This document shows, piece by piece, positions 22,577 through 30,334 of a stretch of DNA of 32,973 nt. The position numbers were made by a program, and so were the translations under genes. Numbering within the stretch: the first letter of the stretch is position 1; each line of letters opens with the position of its first letter. The notes beneath the pieces were generated by a model that saw only the letters and a program-made list of their open reading frames with translations, made no database searches and was not told where the DNA came from. The stretch covers positions 1 to 32,973 of the forward strand of contig JAGASP010000088.1 of the NCBI GenBank assembly GCA_017621695.1. The letters are read 5' to 3'. Source of the DNA: Clostridia bacterium. Its GTDB lineage: Bacteria; Bacillota; Clostridia; Oscillospirales; CAG-272.

Positions 22577-25147
22577 CTATGCCATCGTCAGAAGACGAAC
22601 AGGTCCCAAGAGTCCCGAGGGGGGAATGGGCATACAATGGGAAAAGGGATCTCTGACCTTGCCCACAAGGGTATTGGCCACCTCGACGGTAATGATGTTC
22701 TCGCCCTTCTTCAATAGATAGGAGATGGGGCAAGCATAGGGGGCTGTAATGCGGATGCCCGCATTTGTGCCATTGACTATGATCTTGGCGGTCTGACCCA
22801 CACGGCCGAGGTCAAGGACGGTATCCGTGGGGACTTCATCCAGACGCAGGGTGAAGGTGTAGCGCATCAGCCCCGAGAAGGAGGGCTTCTCGGCGGCAGA
22901 AGTGATATTTACCAGCTTGTCGATGGTCTTATAGGGATAGAAGGCCGTAAGGTCCTCGGAGTCTGCCAGCTCGACGTTGTATGTAGGTGTCAGAGTGGTG
23001 GTCATCACAGAATCGGACAGTCTGCGCATATGGTCATGAGCCAATTCCTCGGCGGCAGAGCCGAAGACCAGAATTTCAGACTGACCGGGGAGCAGCTCCA
23101 CAGCGATCTTGCCGTCCTCAGTGGCGTCGGCGTAGATGCCGTCCTCGATGAGGCGGAGACGCATGAGCTTGCCGCTGACGGGGAGGGTGACCGTTGCCTT
23201 GGCTGTGCTCACGCTGTCCTCGTTGAAGAGCATGAACACATCGCCATCATCACGCCTTACATGATAGTGGCGCAAGAGCGGGCAGTTCCCTTCCACGGTG
23301 ATGTCGGCAAGACCCAGCTCACGGATACGGCCGGGAAGGTCGGCAATAGATACCACCTCGCCGCTCAGCCCTTCGGGACGGGCATCGCAGAGAAGGACAG
23401 GGACACCTGCCGCGATCAGCTTGTCCACCTCGGGGTACAGGGCGGGGGCAAGCACCTTACCGTAAGGGATCACCAACGCGCCGTAATGCTCTCCGTTGAC
23501 CACCAGCTTGCCGTTCTCGGCAACGGCGGTCTCCAGAGTTTCCTGACAGATGATGTCATAGCAGAGGTGCTCATCGAGGAGGGCCTTGGCGGGGACCTGG
23601 GTGAACATATAATCCCCCTTTTGGTTCATCCATTCGCCCTCAGCGTGGTAGAGGATGGCGCAGGAGGTGATGTGCTCGCCGCCGTAGAGGAGGTGGGAGA
23701 CCTTGTTGGTGTACTGCATGAGGTGGGTGAATCCCTCAAACTGGGGATCGTGACCCTCGGCACCGAAGTGAGGCGGACAGTCGGGGTCGGGGTAGTCGGG
23801 GGAGAAGGCGTGGGGGACGAAGTGATTGATGCCGCGAACCAGGAGGAAGTCGGAGATCCACTTCATCATGGTACAGCCCTCGGCCCAGCCGTAGGCGCCG
23901 AACTCCTCGCACATGGCGCGACCCTTCATCTGTGGATACTGGTGAGCCAGGGAGGCTCCCAGCTGGCCCAGGACGTAGTGGTAGAAGGCGGGGTCGCTGA
24001 CACCCGTGGAGAGGCTGGTGTTGTGGATGTGGTGAGCCATGCCCGGCATGACCTGATGGAGGACGATGTCGATGCCCGCCATATCCTGGCCCTCCAGGGC
24101 GCGGAAGTAGTGACCTGCGCCCGTAGACATACGGGCGTGGCAGTTGAAGTCCTCGATGATGTGGCCGATGTACATGACTCCGTGGTCACGGCACCAGTTG
24201 CCGAGGAGGTAGCTGAAATTGTCGCGGTAGAGGCGGGTGACGGCGTTCATGTAGGCCAGACGGGTGAGGGGGGCGTGGTCACTCGGGAACCACAATTCCC
24301 CCATGTAGCCCAGGGAGGACTTCCCCATCTCTTCGTCCATCATAGCGGTGACCCGCTCGTTGTAGGGGAGGGCCATGCCCACGGTACCGAGGGGGCGCTC
24401 ATGACCGCTGGGATCCACGGGGTGGCGGGTGGCCATGCTGTTACCGAAGGAGGGCTCGTCCGAGAAGAATCCCACCAGGGTATTGCCGAAATACTTGGCG
24501 TAGTGCTCGTAGTGAGGCTCGTAGACCGCCTCGATCTGGGCCCTGCAGGACTCGGGGTTGGTCATGTCGATGTAGTTCCCACGGGAGCCGCGGCGGGACT
24601 TGGTGTAGATGAAGACACGGTAGCAGCCCTCGGGGACGTCAAAGTAGGCGTATCCCTCGGTAATCGTGGGGGTGAGGTCGATGGGCGCGCCCGTGGTAGC
24701 CTGTCCCTCGCCTGTACGCTTGAAGGCGTAGACGCCCAGGATCTCGTCGTCGGGAAGGACCTTACTGACCAGGAAGGCGGTATCGGGGGCGGGGCCCAGG
24801 ACGTCGATGTGCTCCTCGATGATCTCCCACTGACGGAGGTGGGGGTATTTCTTTTCGATCATGCCGTTGGCGTAGCCCGTGGGAAAGCGTTTATCGTCCA
24901 GGATCCAGACCTTCATGTCCCGCTTCTCGCACTCGGCGAGGATGATGTCCATATCCGCCCACCAGTCGGGGCCGCAGAAATCGGGGTGGGGGCGGGACTC
25001 CACGCAGAGGGCGCGGCATCCGCTGTCATAGATGCGCTGAACCTGGGCGGGGATGCGGTCACGGTGGGTGCCGTGCTGCCAGTAAAAGGGGAGGAGATAG
25101 TTGTCCTCGCGCCCCAAAATCACGTCGGAAAGTCGGGTATCTTTCAT
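22577..25147 (-). CDS. Large putative glycoside hydrolase (GH106-like / GH-A-type barrel with C-terminal sugar-binding sandwich)
   Basis: 856 residues, AAGGAG ten bases before the ATG, no signal peptide. An N-terminal barrel opens with FYWQHGTHRDRIPAQVQRIYDSG and ESRPHPDFCGPDWWADMD, continues with WILDDKRFPTGYANG (81-95), a pattern I associate with GH106-type alpha-L-rhamnosidase relatives. Candidate catalytic acids are Glu231 in FFSDEPSFGN and Glu414/415 in MCEEFGAYGWAEG. A Rossmann-like segment (about 560-620, LVIPYGKVLAP) and a C-terminal jelly-roll (about 740-856, with VNGTNAG and EVANTLVGKVRDPF) resemble the sugar-binding domain of GH2. It likely splits an imported oligosaccharide. The precise family and substrate are uncertain. 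It precedes glpK on the same strand by 21 bases. Codons end strongly in G or C. Confidence 0.75.
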   Translation of the reverse strand: MKDTRLSDVILGREDNYLLPFYWQHGTHRDRIPAQVQRIYDSGCRALCVESRPHPDFCGPDWWADMDIILAECEKRDMKVWILDDKRFPTGYANGMIEKKYPHLRQWEIIEEHIDVLGPAPDTAFLVSKVLPDDEILGVYAFKRTGEGQATTGAPIDLTPTITEGYAYFDVPEGCYRVFIYTKSRRGSRGNYIDMTNPESCRAQIEAVYEPHYEHYAKYFGNTLVGFFSDEPSFGNSMATRHPVDPSGHERPLGTVGMALPYNERVTAMMDEEMGKSSLGYMGELWFPSDHAPLTRLAYMNAVTRLYRDNFSYLLGNWCRDHGVMYIGHIIEDFNCHARMSTGAGHYFRALEGQDMAGIDIVLHQVMPGMAHHIHNTSLSTGVSDPAFYHYVLGQLGASLAHQYPQMKGRAMCEEFGAYGWAEGCTMMKWISDFLLVRGINHFVPHAFSPDYPDPDCPPHFGAEGHDPQFEGFTHLMQYTNKVSHLLYGGEHITSCAILYHAEGEWMNQKGDYMFTQVPAKALLDEHLCYDIICQETLETAVAENGKLVVNGEHYGALVIPYGKVLAPALYPEVDKLIAAGVPVLLCDARPEGLSGEVVSIADLPGRIRELGLADITVEGNCPLLRHYHVRRDDGDVFMLFNEDSVSTAKATVTLPVSGKLMRLRLIEDGIYADATEDGKIAVELLPGQSEILVFGSAAEELAHDHMRRLSDSVMTTTLTPTYNVELADSEDLTAFYPYKTIDKLVNITSAAEKPSFSGLMRYTFTLRLDEVPTDTVLDLGRVGQTAKIIVNGTNAGIRITAPYACPISYLLKKGENIITVEVANTLVGKVRDPFSHCMPIPPSGLLGPVRLLTMA

Positions 25148-25187
25148 GGGATGTTTTCTCCTTTCTTAGTGGCCTCCTGTTGCCAAA

Positions 25188-25227
25188 GCCCTCGGTCTGC
25201 AAGGTCAAACATGGACAGGCCGAGGGC
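25188..25227 (-). terminator. Possible terminator or hairpin after tex
   Basis: GCCCTCGG-C-CTG pairs with CAG-A-CCGAGGGC (12 positions with one mismatch) around a 16-base loop, ten bases after the tex stop. Only TTT follows, so termination may be weak and read-through into the glycosidase and glpK genes is possible. I see no clear promoter in the remaining gap. Confidence 0.5.
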
Positions 25228-25236
25228 ATGGGAGGA

Positions 25237-27393
25237 TCACTCCTTAAATTTCATGGTGAGCGAAATTCTCTTTTTCTTCACGTCCACCGAGAGCACCTTG
25301 ACCTTGACCACGTCACCGAGGGACACAGCCTCGGAAGGATGCTTGATGAATCTGTCGCACAGTTGAGAAATATGGACAAGGCCGTCCTGATGCACGCCGA
25401 TGTCCACAAAGGCACCGAAGTCGGTGACGTTACGAACCGTACCCGTCAGGATCATATCCTCTTGCAGATCCTCCAGGGACATAACGTCCTCTCGGAGAAC
25501 GGGAGCGTCGAAGCCGTCACGGATATCGCGGCCGGGCTTTTCCAGCTCGGAGATGATGTCCATGAGCGTCGGCTCACCGATACCCAGCTTTTCTGCCGTC
25601 TGCTGCACACCGGCCTTGATCACCTTGGACTTGAGGAAGGACAGCTTCCCTGCCTTCAGATCATCCTCGGTGTAGTCGAACATCTTGAGCAGCGCCTTGG
25701 CTGCGTCGTAGGACTCGGGGTGAACGCCCGTATTATCCAGAATCTCCTTACCTCCGGGAATGCGGAGGAAGCCTGCGCACTGCTCGTATGCCTTGGCACC
25801 GATGCGGGGCACTTTGGTGATCTGAGCACGGGTGGTGAACTCGCCGTTCTCCTCACGGTACTTGACGATGTTCTTGGCGGCAGTGATGTTGATGCCTGCG
25901 ATATAAGCGAGCAAGGAGTAGGAGGCAGTATTCACGTCTACACCCACGGCGTTCACGCAGGATTCAACCACGCCGCCCAGCGCCTCATCCAGGCGTGCAG
26001 GCTTCATGTCATGCTGATACTGTCCCACACCGATGCCCTTGGGATCGATCTTCACCAGCTCTGCCAGGGGATCCTGCAGACGGCGGGCGATGGACACGGC
26101 GGAGCGCTGCATGACATCAAAATCAGGGAATTCCTCGGTCGCCAGCTTGGAGGCAGAGTAGATAGACGCCCCCGCCTCGCTGACGATGATATACTTACAG
26201 TCATTGCCCACCTGCTTGAGGCAATCCGCCACGAACACCTCGCTTTCGCGGGAAGCGGTGCCGTTGCCGATGGCAATCACGTCTACCTGATAATTGCGAA
26301 CCAAGCGTTTGAGCACTGCGGCAGCTTGCTCCACACGCGTTTTGATGGTGGGATAGATGACCGCCGTATCCAACACCTTGCCGGTACGATCCACCACCGC
26401 CAGCTTACAGCCATGGGCGTAGCCGGGGTCGAAGCCCAACACGACCTTGCCCTTGAGAGGGGGCTGCATGAGCAGGTGGGAGAGGTTATCCGAGAAGACC
26501 TTGATGGCGCCCTCGCAGGCGTTGTCAAATAGGTCGTTTCTGATCTCGCGCTCGATGGAGGGGGCGATGAGGCGATCGTAGCTGTCGGCCACCGCCGCGC
26601 TGACATACTTCATGGCAGGAGAGGTAGTGGACGTGATGACGCAGTTGAAAAGGAAATTCACCGCCACGTCCTCGGGGACGGAAAGGGACACCTTTAAAAA
26701 TTCTTCCTTCTCGCCACGGTTGATGGCCAGAATTCTATGACCGGGCAGTTTTTTGACAGCCTCGGCATACTCGTAGTACATGGTATACACGGAATCCGCC
26801 TCGGGATTCGTTGCCTTGGTGCTCAGAACGCCGTACTCAAAGGTCAGGTGGCGGAGCTTCTTTCTGTATTCCGCGTTATCCGATACGTCCTCAGCGATGA
26901 TATCCATCGCGCCCTGCAGGGCATCCTGCACCGTGGGCACTTCCTTTTCGGGATCCACGAATGCCTCGGCCTGCACCTCAATGGAGGGCTCGTATACCTC
27001 GTCCTGGCAGTAAATAAGCATCGCCAATTCCTCAAGACCTCTTTCACGTGCCACCGATGCACGGGTCTTGCGCTTGGGTCTGAAGGGACGGTAAATATCG
27101 TCGATCTCGGTAACTGTCTTGGCGTTGTCGATGGCGCGGATCAACTCCTCGGTGAGCTTGCCCTGGGCATCGATGAGGTTCTTGACCTCCTCACGGCGCT
27201 TCTCCAAATTTCGCAGGGCGTTGAGGCGCTCATCCAACGTACGCAGAATGGCATCGTCAAGGCTTCCCGTGACCTCCTTGCGGTAACGGGCGATAAAGGG
27301 GATGGTGTTGCCCTCGTCGATCAGGGCGACGGTCTTTTCCACCTGATCAGCGGTCAGGTTCAATTCTTGCGCAAGTATTTCAAAAATGGTCAT
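25237..27393 (-). CDS. tex: Tex, S1-domain RNA-binding transcription accessory protein
   Basis: 718 residues, close to the normal length; GGAGA precedes the ATG. Domain order matches Tex/YqfR-type proteins: an N-terminal helical Tex_N region (IFEILAQELNLTADQVEKTVALIDEGNTIPFIARYRKEVTG as motif span 3-44), a central YqgF/RuvX-like nuclease fold (VVLGFDPGYAHGCKLAVVD, about 325), helix-hairpin-helix segments (LAYIAGINITAAKNIVKYREENG and ITKVPRIGAKAYEQCAGFLRI, about 490-550), and a C-terminal S1 domain (GTVRNVTDFGAFVDIGVHQDGLVHISQL, about 640-710). Tex binds nucleic acid and affects transcription and toxin or stress gene expression in several bacteria. It sits between two glycosidase-like genes on the same strand. 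Assignment is secure. Confidence 0.95.
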   Translation of the reverse strand: MTIFEILAQELNLTADQVEKTVALIDEGNTIPFIARYRKEVTGSLDDAILRTLDERLNALRNLEKRREEVKNLIDAQGKLTEELIRAIDNAKTVTEIDDIYRPFRPKRKTRASVARERGLEELAMLIYCQDEVYEPSIEVQAEAFVDPEKEVPTVQDALQGAMDIIAEDVSDNAEYRKKLRHLTFEYGVLSTKATNPEADSVYTMYYEYAEAVKKLPGHRILAINRGEKEEFLKVSLSVPEDVAVNFLFNCVITSTTSPAMKYVSAAVADSYDRLIAPSIEREIRNDLFDNACEGAIKVFSDNLSHLLMQPPLKGKVVLGFDPGYAHGCKLAVVDRTGKVLDTAVIYPTIKTRVEQAAAVLKRLVRNYQVDVIAIGNGTASRESEVFVADCLKQVGNDCKYIIVSEAGASIYSASKLATEEFPDFDVMQRSAVSIARRLQDPLAELVKIDPKGIGVGQYQHDMKPARLDEALGGVVESCVNAVGVDVNTASYSLLAYIAGINITAAKNIVKYREENGEFTTRAQITKVPRIGAKAYEQCAGFLRIPGGKEILDNTGVHPESYDAAKALLKMFDYTEDDLKAGKLSFLKSKVIKAGVQQTAEKLGIGEPTLMDIISELEKPGRDIRDGFDAPVLREDVMSLEDLQEDMILTGTVRNVTDFGAFVDIGVHQDGLVHISQLCDRFIKHPSEAVSLGDVVKVKVLSVDVKKKRISLTMKFKE

Positions 27394-27434
27394 GTGTTGT
27401 GGTTCTCCGTTTGATTTCTATGATTGCGAGGTAC

Positions 27435-27472
27435 GCAAGGGAAAACCTTCTTTCAAGAAGGTTTTCCCTTGC
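27435..27472 (-). repeat. CAAGGG hairpin repeat, copy 1 (perfect 18-bp inverted repeat)
   Basis: GCAAGGGAAAACCTTCTT and AAGAAGGTTTTCCCTTGC are separated by two bases. It begins eight bases after the stop of the TIM-barrel gene. It is flanked by GTACGC like the two copies upstream of that gene. No T-run follows, so its role as terminator is uncertain. Confidence 0.8.
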
Positions 27473-27479
27473 ACTTTCC

Positions 27480-28748
27480 TCAGTTGACCCAGATCATCTC
27501 ACCGTCGCCTGGAGCGAGGGTGATCTTGTACTGTCCGTCGGCGGGGGTCATATCCGTCCACAGACCGCTCTGCTTGTCATATTTTCTGACCCGCTTGCCC
27601 TCGGTCACCGTAAAGGCCACAGGCATGGGGCTTTCATAGTCCTTGTTAGAAAGCACCGTATAGCCGCCCTCAAAGAAGCCGACGGTCATGTTCTCAGCGT
27701 TCATGGCGGTGAAATCGCCGTAGCTTCCCTGCCAGTAGGTCACCTTCTTATCGGGCACTCGGCCGAAGTGATAGACACCAAGACTCTTACGATCCAAGAG
27801 AATATTGCCCATGGGGAGCAGCTCGCGGTTGATCTCGGCGATCATGTCATAGTGAGCCGTGCGCTCACCCTCCTTGGTGATCATGGCGTTCTTCCAATGC
27901 CAGAAGTCCTCCCCCTCGTCTCTGTCCACCCCGGGACACCAGTAGGTGAAGTAGGACAGCCGCTTGGTGCCGTAGGCCAGGGACTGGAACACCTCCCAGC
28001 GGATCTCGGCCTCGGTAAGATTACGGTAGGGCCCATGCTCCACCACCAGAATGATGATCATGAAGGGCACGTCATGGGCAAGACAGCAGGCGCGCACGTC
28101 CTCTATGTTGTCAAAGAAGCCCGCACGCTCGACCTTGGAGAAGGCCGCCTCATAGATCTGATTCTGACGCTCGTCCCCCAGATCCTTCTTCTCCATGGGC
28201 TCGCCCTTGCAGAAGTGGTAATGATCGTAGCTGAGGATCTCGGGCTTTACGTCCTTGATAAATTGATCTACGTGATCATAGTAGGAGGGATTGCCCAGCA
28301 TCTCGAGGGAGGCGTAGTTGGGAAACAGGTTATAGTAGGCCTCGTGGGCAGAATCAAGCTCGGAAAGAATCTCGCGGATCTCGGCCAGCTTCGGGAACGC
28401 GCCGCTGTTGGGCTCGTCCACGATGTGGTAGCCGTGGAGGGCGGGATAGCCTGCGTAGTCACGCACCACTTCTTTGAGCAGAGCGTATCGTTCCTCGCGG
28501 GTGGCGGCATGATGCACCGCCTTGTCGATGCGTCCGTCCATGATGTTGACCCGCATCCCCAGCTTCTCGGAGGCCGCCAGCATCTCGCAGTTGGTGGCGT
28601 AGCCGTAGTCGTAGGTGCTCATGAGATTGATGCCGGCATCCAGCATCTCTTGGATGCGCTCCACCGCCAAAGTCCCGTCGGCGTGACGGATGAACTTGTG
28701 GGGAATGCCGCACCAGTTGGTGATCATAAATTTCTTCATATCTGCCAT
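27480..28748 (-). CDS. Putative TIM-barrel glycoside hydrolase-like protein
   Basis: 422 residues from the ATG at 28748 with AAGGAG eight bases upstream; the frame can be extended to 28829 but this would translate through the hairpin repeat. The sequence alternates strands and helices like a (beta/alpha)8 barrel: MITNWCGIPHKF at strand 1, MSTYDYGY, VNIMDGRID, then GYHIVDEPN with Glu112 where clan GH-A enzymes have their acid/base, ILSYDHYHF, MIIILVVEHGPY and LSYFTYWCPG. About 90 C-terminal residues form a small beta domain. No signal peptide. The second catalytic carboxylate is not obvious, so the protein may be a glycosidase of an undefined family or an inactive relative. Repeats of the CAAGGG family flank it on both sides. 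Confidence 0.7.
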   Translation of the reverse strand: MADMKKFMITNWCGIPHKFIRHADGTLAVERIQEMLDAGINLMSTYDYGYATNCEMLAASEKLGMRVNIMDGRIDKAVHHAATREERYALLKEVVRDYAGYPALHGYHIVDEPNSGAFPKLAEIREILSELDSAHEAYYNLFPNYASLEMLGNPSYYDHVDQFIKDVKPEILSYDHYHFCKGEPMEKKDLGDERQNQIYEAAFSKVERAGFFDNIEDVRACCLAHDVPFMIIILVVEHGPYRNLTEAEIRWEVFQSLAYGTKRLSYFTYWCPGVDRDEGEDFWHWKNAMITKEGERTAHYDMIAEINRELLPMGNILLDRKSLGVYHFGRVPDKKVTYWQGSYGDFTAMNAENMTVGFFEGGYTVLSNKDYESPMPVAFTVTEGKRVRKYDKQSGLWTDMTPADGQYKITLAPGDGEMIWVN

Positions 28749-28768
28749 GGTGATGTCTCCTTTGTGAT

Positions 28769-28829
28769 GGGGTACGCCAAGGGAAACTTTTTGAAAAAAG
28801 TTTCCCTTGAACCCTTCAAAAACTTTCAA
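28769..28829 (-). repeat. CAAGGG hairpin repeat, copy 2
   Basis: CAAGGGAAACTTTTT and AAAAAGTTTCCCTTG form a perfect 15-bp inverted repeat with a two-base spacer (28778-28809). The outer context GGGGTACGC on one side and AACCCTTCAAAAACTTT on the other recurs in copy 3. It lies between the upstream region and the ribosome binding site of the TIM-barrel gene. Confidence 0.8.
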
Positions 28830-28850
28830 AAATCAGATCGTAGGGTCTTT

Positions 28851-28912
28851 GGGGGTACGCCAAGGGGGAACTTTTGCGAAAAGTCCCCCTTGGAACCCCT
28901 CAAAAACTTCTA
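28851..28912 (-). repeat. CAAGGG hairpin repeat, copy 3
   Basis: CCAAGGGGG-A-ACTTTT pairs with AAAAGT-CCCCCTTGG around GCG (28860-28893), one bulged base. The arms differ from copy 2 (GGGGG instead of GGGAA) yet stay complementary. Flanks GGGGTACGC and AACCCCTCAAAAACTT match copy 2 in direct orientation. Confidence 0.8.
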
Positions 28913-28924
28913 AAAAATTCTATT

Positions 28925-28954
28925 CCGTAGGGGCGACCCTATGTGGTCGCCCGT
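28925..28954 (+). repeat. GTAGGGG hairpin repeat, copy C
   Basis: CCGTAGGGGCGACC, CTATGT and GGTCGCCCGT. One half of an inverted pair with copy D, 14 bases apart. Confidence 0.8.
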
Positions 28955-28968
28955 TACATATCCTTTAT

Positions 28969-28997
28969 CGGGAGGCCACACAGGGCCTCCCCTACGG
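28969..28997 (-). repeat. GTAGGGG hairpin repeat, copy D, supplying the stop codon of the pseudouridine synthase gene
   Basis: On the minus strand CCGTAGGGGAGGCC, CTGTGT and GGCCTCCCG. The TAG inside the CCGTAG head is in frame and is the stop codon of the pseudouridine synthase, so the element overlaps the end of the gene. Confidence 0.8.
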
Positions 28998-29738
28998 GTG
29001 TGAAAAACTTACCTTCCCCGCATCCTCCAGCATCCCGATCTCCTCCTCCGTCAGCATCCGCCACGCCCCTGTCGCCAGCGCGGGGTCAAGGGTGAGAGGG
29101 CCGAAGGTGACCCGCTTGAGGCGGGTGATCTGGTTGTGCCGTGCCTCCATCATGAGCTTGATCTGGTGGTACTTCCCTTCATGGAGGGTGATCTTCCCCG
29201 ACCTTCCCCGCTCATCGGGCTGGGGCGGGTCAAGCACCACCGTGCAGGGGGCTGTCACATAGCCGCCGATATCCACGCCGCTCTCCAAGGCGGTCACGTC
29301 CTCGTCGGAGAGGGGGAATTTGACTGAAAACTCATAGGTCTTGTCCACGTGTCGTGCGGGGGACAGGAGGCGGTGGGAGAGTTGACCGTTGTTGGTGAGG
29401 ATCATCAGCCCCGTGGTGTGCTTGTCAAGACGTCCGCAAGGAAACAGGGCGGGGCGAACGCGGGTGATCTCCTCGGGGAGCAGATCCAGCACCGTCTCCT
29501 CCCTGCCGTCCTCGGTGGCGCTGACCACCCCGTCGGGCTTGTGCATCATGATATAGGTAAACTGCCGATAGGTGACCGTCTCCCCGCGGAAGATGATCTC
29601 GTCGGTGTCGGGGTCGATGCTCATGTCTGCTTTTTTGGCGGGGATGCCGTTGACCAGCACTCCACCGCCCCGCACGGCCTTGCCCGCGTCACTGCGGGAA
29701 GCCTTTCCTGTAAGGCTTAAAAATTTATCCAATCTCAT
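28992..29738 (-). CDS. 16S/23S rRNA pseudouridine synthase, RsuA/RluB family
   Basis: 248 residues from the ATG at 29738 with GGGAG six bases upstream. Isomerises a uridine in ribosomal RNA to pseudouridine. An N-terminal S4 RNA-binding domain (MRLDKFLSLTGKASRSDAGKAV, then GGGVLVNG, residues 1-50) is followed by the catalytic domain with HKPDGVVSATED (66-77) and GRLDKHTTGLMILTNNG (102-118), where Asp105 is the catalytic residue. HEGKYHQIKLMMEA and VTFGPLTLD near the C-terminus fit RsuA-type enzymes that act on 16S rRNA, but RluB or RluE cannot be excluded. The last residues (VSFSHP) and the stop codon fall into a dispersed hairpin repeat, which suggests the C-terminus was re-made by the insertion. 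Confidence 0.9.
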   Translation of the reverse strand: MRLDKFLSLTGKASRSDAGKAVRGGGVLVNGIPAKKADMSIDPDTDEIIFRGETVTYRQFTYIMMHKPDGVVSATEDGREETVLDLLPEEITRVRPALFPCGRLDKHTTGLMILTNNGQLSHRLLSPARHVDKTYEFSVKFPLSDEDVTALESGVDIGGYVTAPCTVVLDPPQPDERGRSGKITLHEGKYHQIKLMMEARHNQITRLKRVTFGPLTLDPALATGAWRMLTEEEIGMLEDAGKVSFSHP

Positions 29739-29769
29739 AGCTGACTCCCATGCATGGTTTCCTGCTGTT

Positions 29770-29798
29770 ATTTTACCACAAATCACAAAAAAAGTAAA
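29770..29798 (-). promoter_or_regulatory. Promoter of the pseudouridine synthase gene
   Basis: On the minus strand TTTACT (29798-29793) and TAAAAT (29775-29770), 17-base spacer, with TGTGG before the -10. Confidence 0.6.
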
Positions 29799-29898
29799 TA
29801 GGAATTTGCATTTTTGGTTACTTTTACTCCGCTTTTTTCACAAGCTTTTTCCTGCATATTATATTGCAAAAAAAGCAAAAAAATTTTCAAAAAAGCTC

Positions 29899-29926
29899 TT
29901 GACAAATCAAAAAAAGATGGTATAAT
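29899..29926 (+). promoter_or_regulatory. Promoter of feoA-feoB
   Basis: TTGACA (29899-29904) and TATAAT (29921-29926), 16-base spacer. The inverted repeat GTTAGC-N4-GCTAAC begins 12 bases downstream of the -10 box. Confidence 0.85.
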
Positions 29927-29938
29927 ATGTGTGTTCGA

Positions 29939-29954
29939 GTTAGCGGGGGCTAAC
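29939..29954. promoter_or_regulatory. Putative iron-regulator operator upstream of feoA
   Basis: GTTAGC-GGGG-GCTAAC, a perfect 6-bp inverted repeat just downstream of the expected transcription start. The half-site resembles the TTAG/CTAA halves of DtxR/IdeR iron boxes (consensus like TTAGGTTAG...CTAACCTAA). The same half-sites recur before feoB. Binding there would block transcription when iron is plentiful; this is inferred. Confidence 0.65.
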
Positions 29955-30001
29955 CGTTAAAAATCCATCCATTCGACCGAATGAAAAAGGGAGAATCCAT
30001 C

Positions 30002-30223
30002 ATGAAAACATTGAAGGAAACCAAAGTTGGCGGTACGGTTACCGTGGTCAAGGTCCACGGCGAGGGTGCCGTCCGTCGCCGCATCATGGACATGGGCATC
30101 ACCCGTGGTGTGGAGATCAAAATCACCAAGGTAGCCCCTCTGGGCGATCCTCTGGAGGTCACCGTCCGCGGCTACGAATTGAGCCTGCGTAAGGAAGATG
30201 CCGCTCGCATTGAGGTGGAGTGA
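30002..30223 (+). CDS. feoA: Ferrous iron transport accessory protein FeoA
   Basis: 73 residues from the ATG at 30002; GGGAG lies nine bases upstream, whereas the in-frame ATG at 29981 has no ribosome binding site. A single SH3-like FeoA domain: GGTVTVVKVHGEGAVRRRIMDMGITRGVEIKI (about 11-42), then APLGDPLEVTVRGYELSLRKEDA (about 46-68). FeoA is a small cytoplasmic protein that supports FeoB-driven Fe2+ uptake. feoB follows after 111 bases, an unusually wide gap that holds a second copy of the putative operator. Confidence 0.93.
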   Translation: MKTLKETKVGGTVTVVKVHGEGAVRRRIMDMGITRGVEIKITKVAPLGDPLEVTVRGYELSLRKEDAARIEVE

Positions 30224-30287
30224 TCCGCAAGCGATCCGTCATCCCCCTATTTCGTTTTCGGGCCGCGCCCGATATTTTGCGCCCGTC

Positions 30288-30305
30288 GGTTAGCTAAAGC
30301 TAACC
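30288..30305. promoter_or_regulatory. Second putative iron-regulator operator, between feoA and feoB
   Basis: GGTTAGC-TAAA-GCTAACC, a perfect 7-bp inverted repeat with the same half-sites as the one upstream of feoA, ending 29 bases before the feoB start. It could act as an internal operator or, as RNA, form a hairpin. I see no good -35/-10 pair in the gap. Confidence 0.65.
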
Positions 30306-30334
30306 CGTGACGCGTAGCAAGGAGTAACGCTAAT

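Noticed and set aside
23030..25366. A 778-residue + strand frame opposite the large glycosidase
   Set aside because: Antisense by-product; the minus-strand frame has start signal, domain motifs and correct spacing to glpK.
28925..28997. CRISPR-like repeat units
   Set aside because: Copies are few, alternate in orientation and are separated by unequal gaps without spacers; no cas genes in the window.
28902..29010. An 8-bp direct repeat AAAAACTT on both sides of hairpin pair C/D as a target-site duplication
   Set aside because: It is short, A-rich, also part of the neighbouring CAAGGG-family tail, and not placed symmetrically to the pair.
17783..29935. Similarity between the initial transcribed regions of sigI and feoA (ATATGTGTG then CGAGTT)
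   Set aside because: Short match of about 15 bases next to similar -10 boxes; no inverted repeat is shared, so chance is likely.
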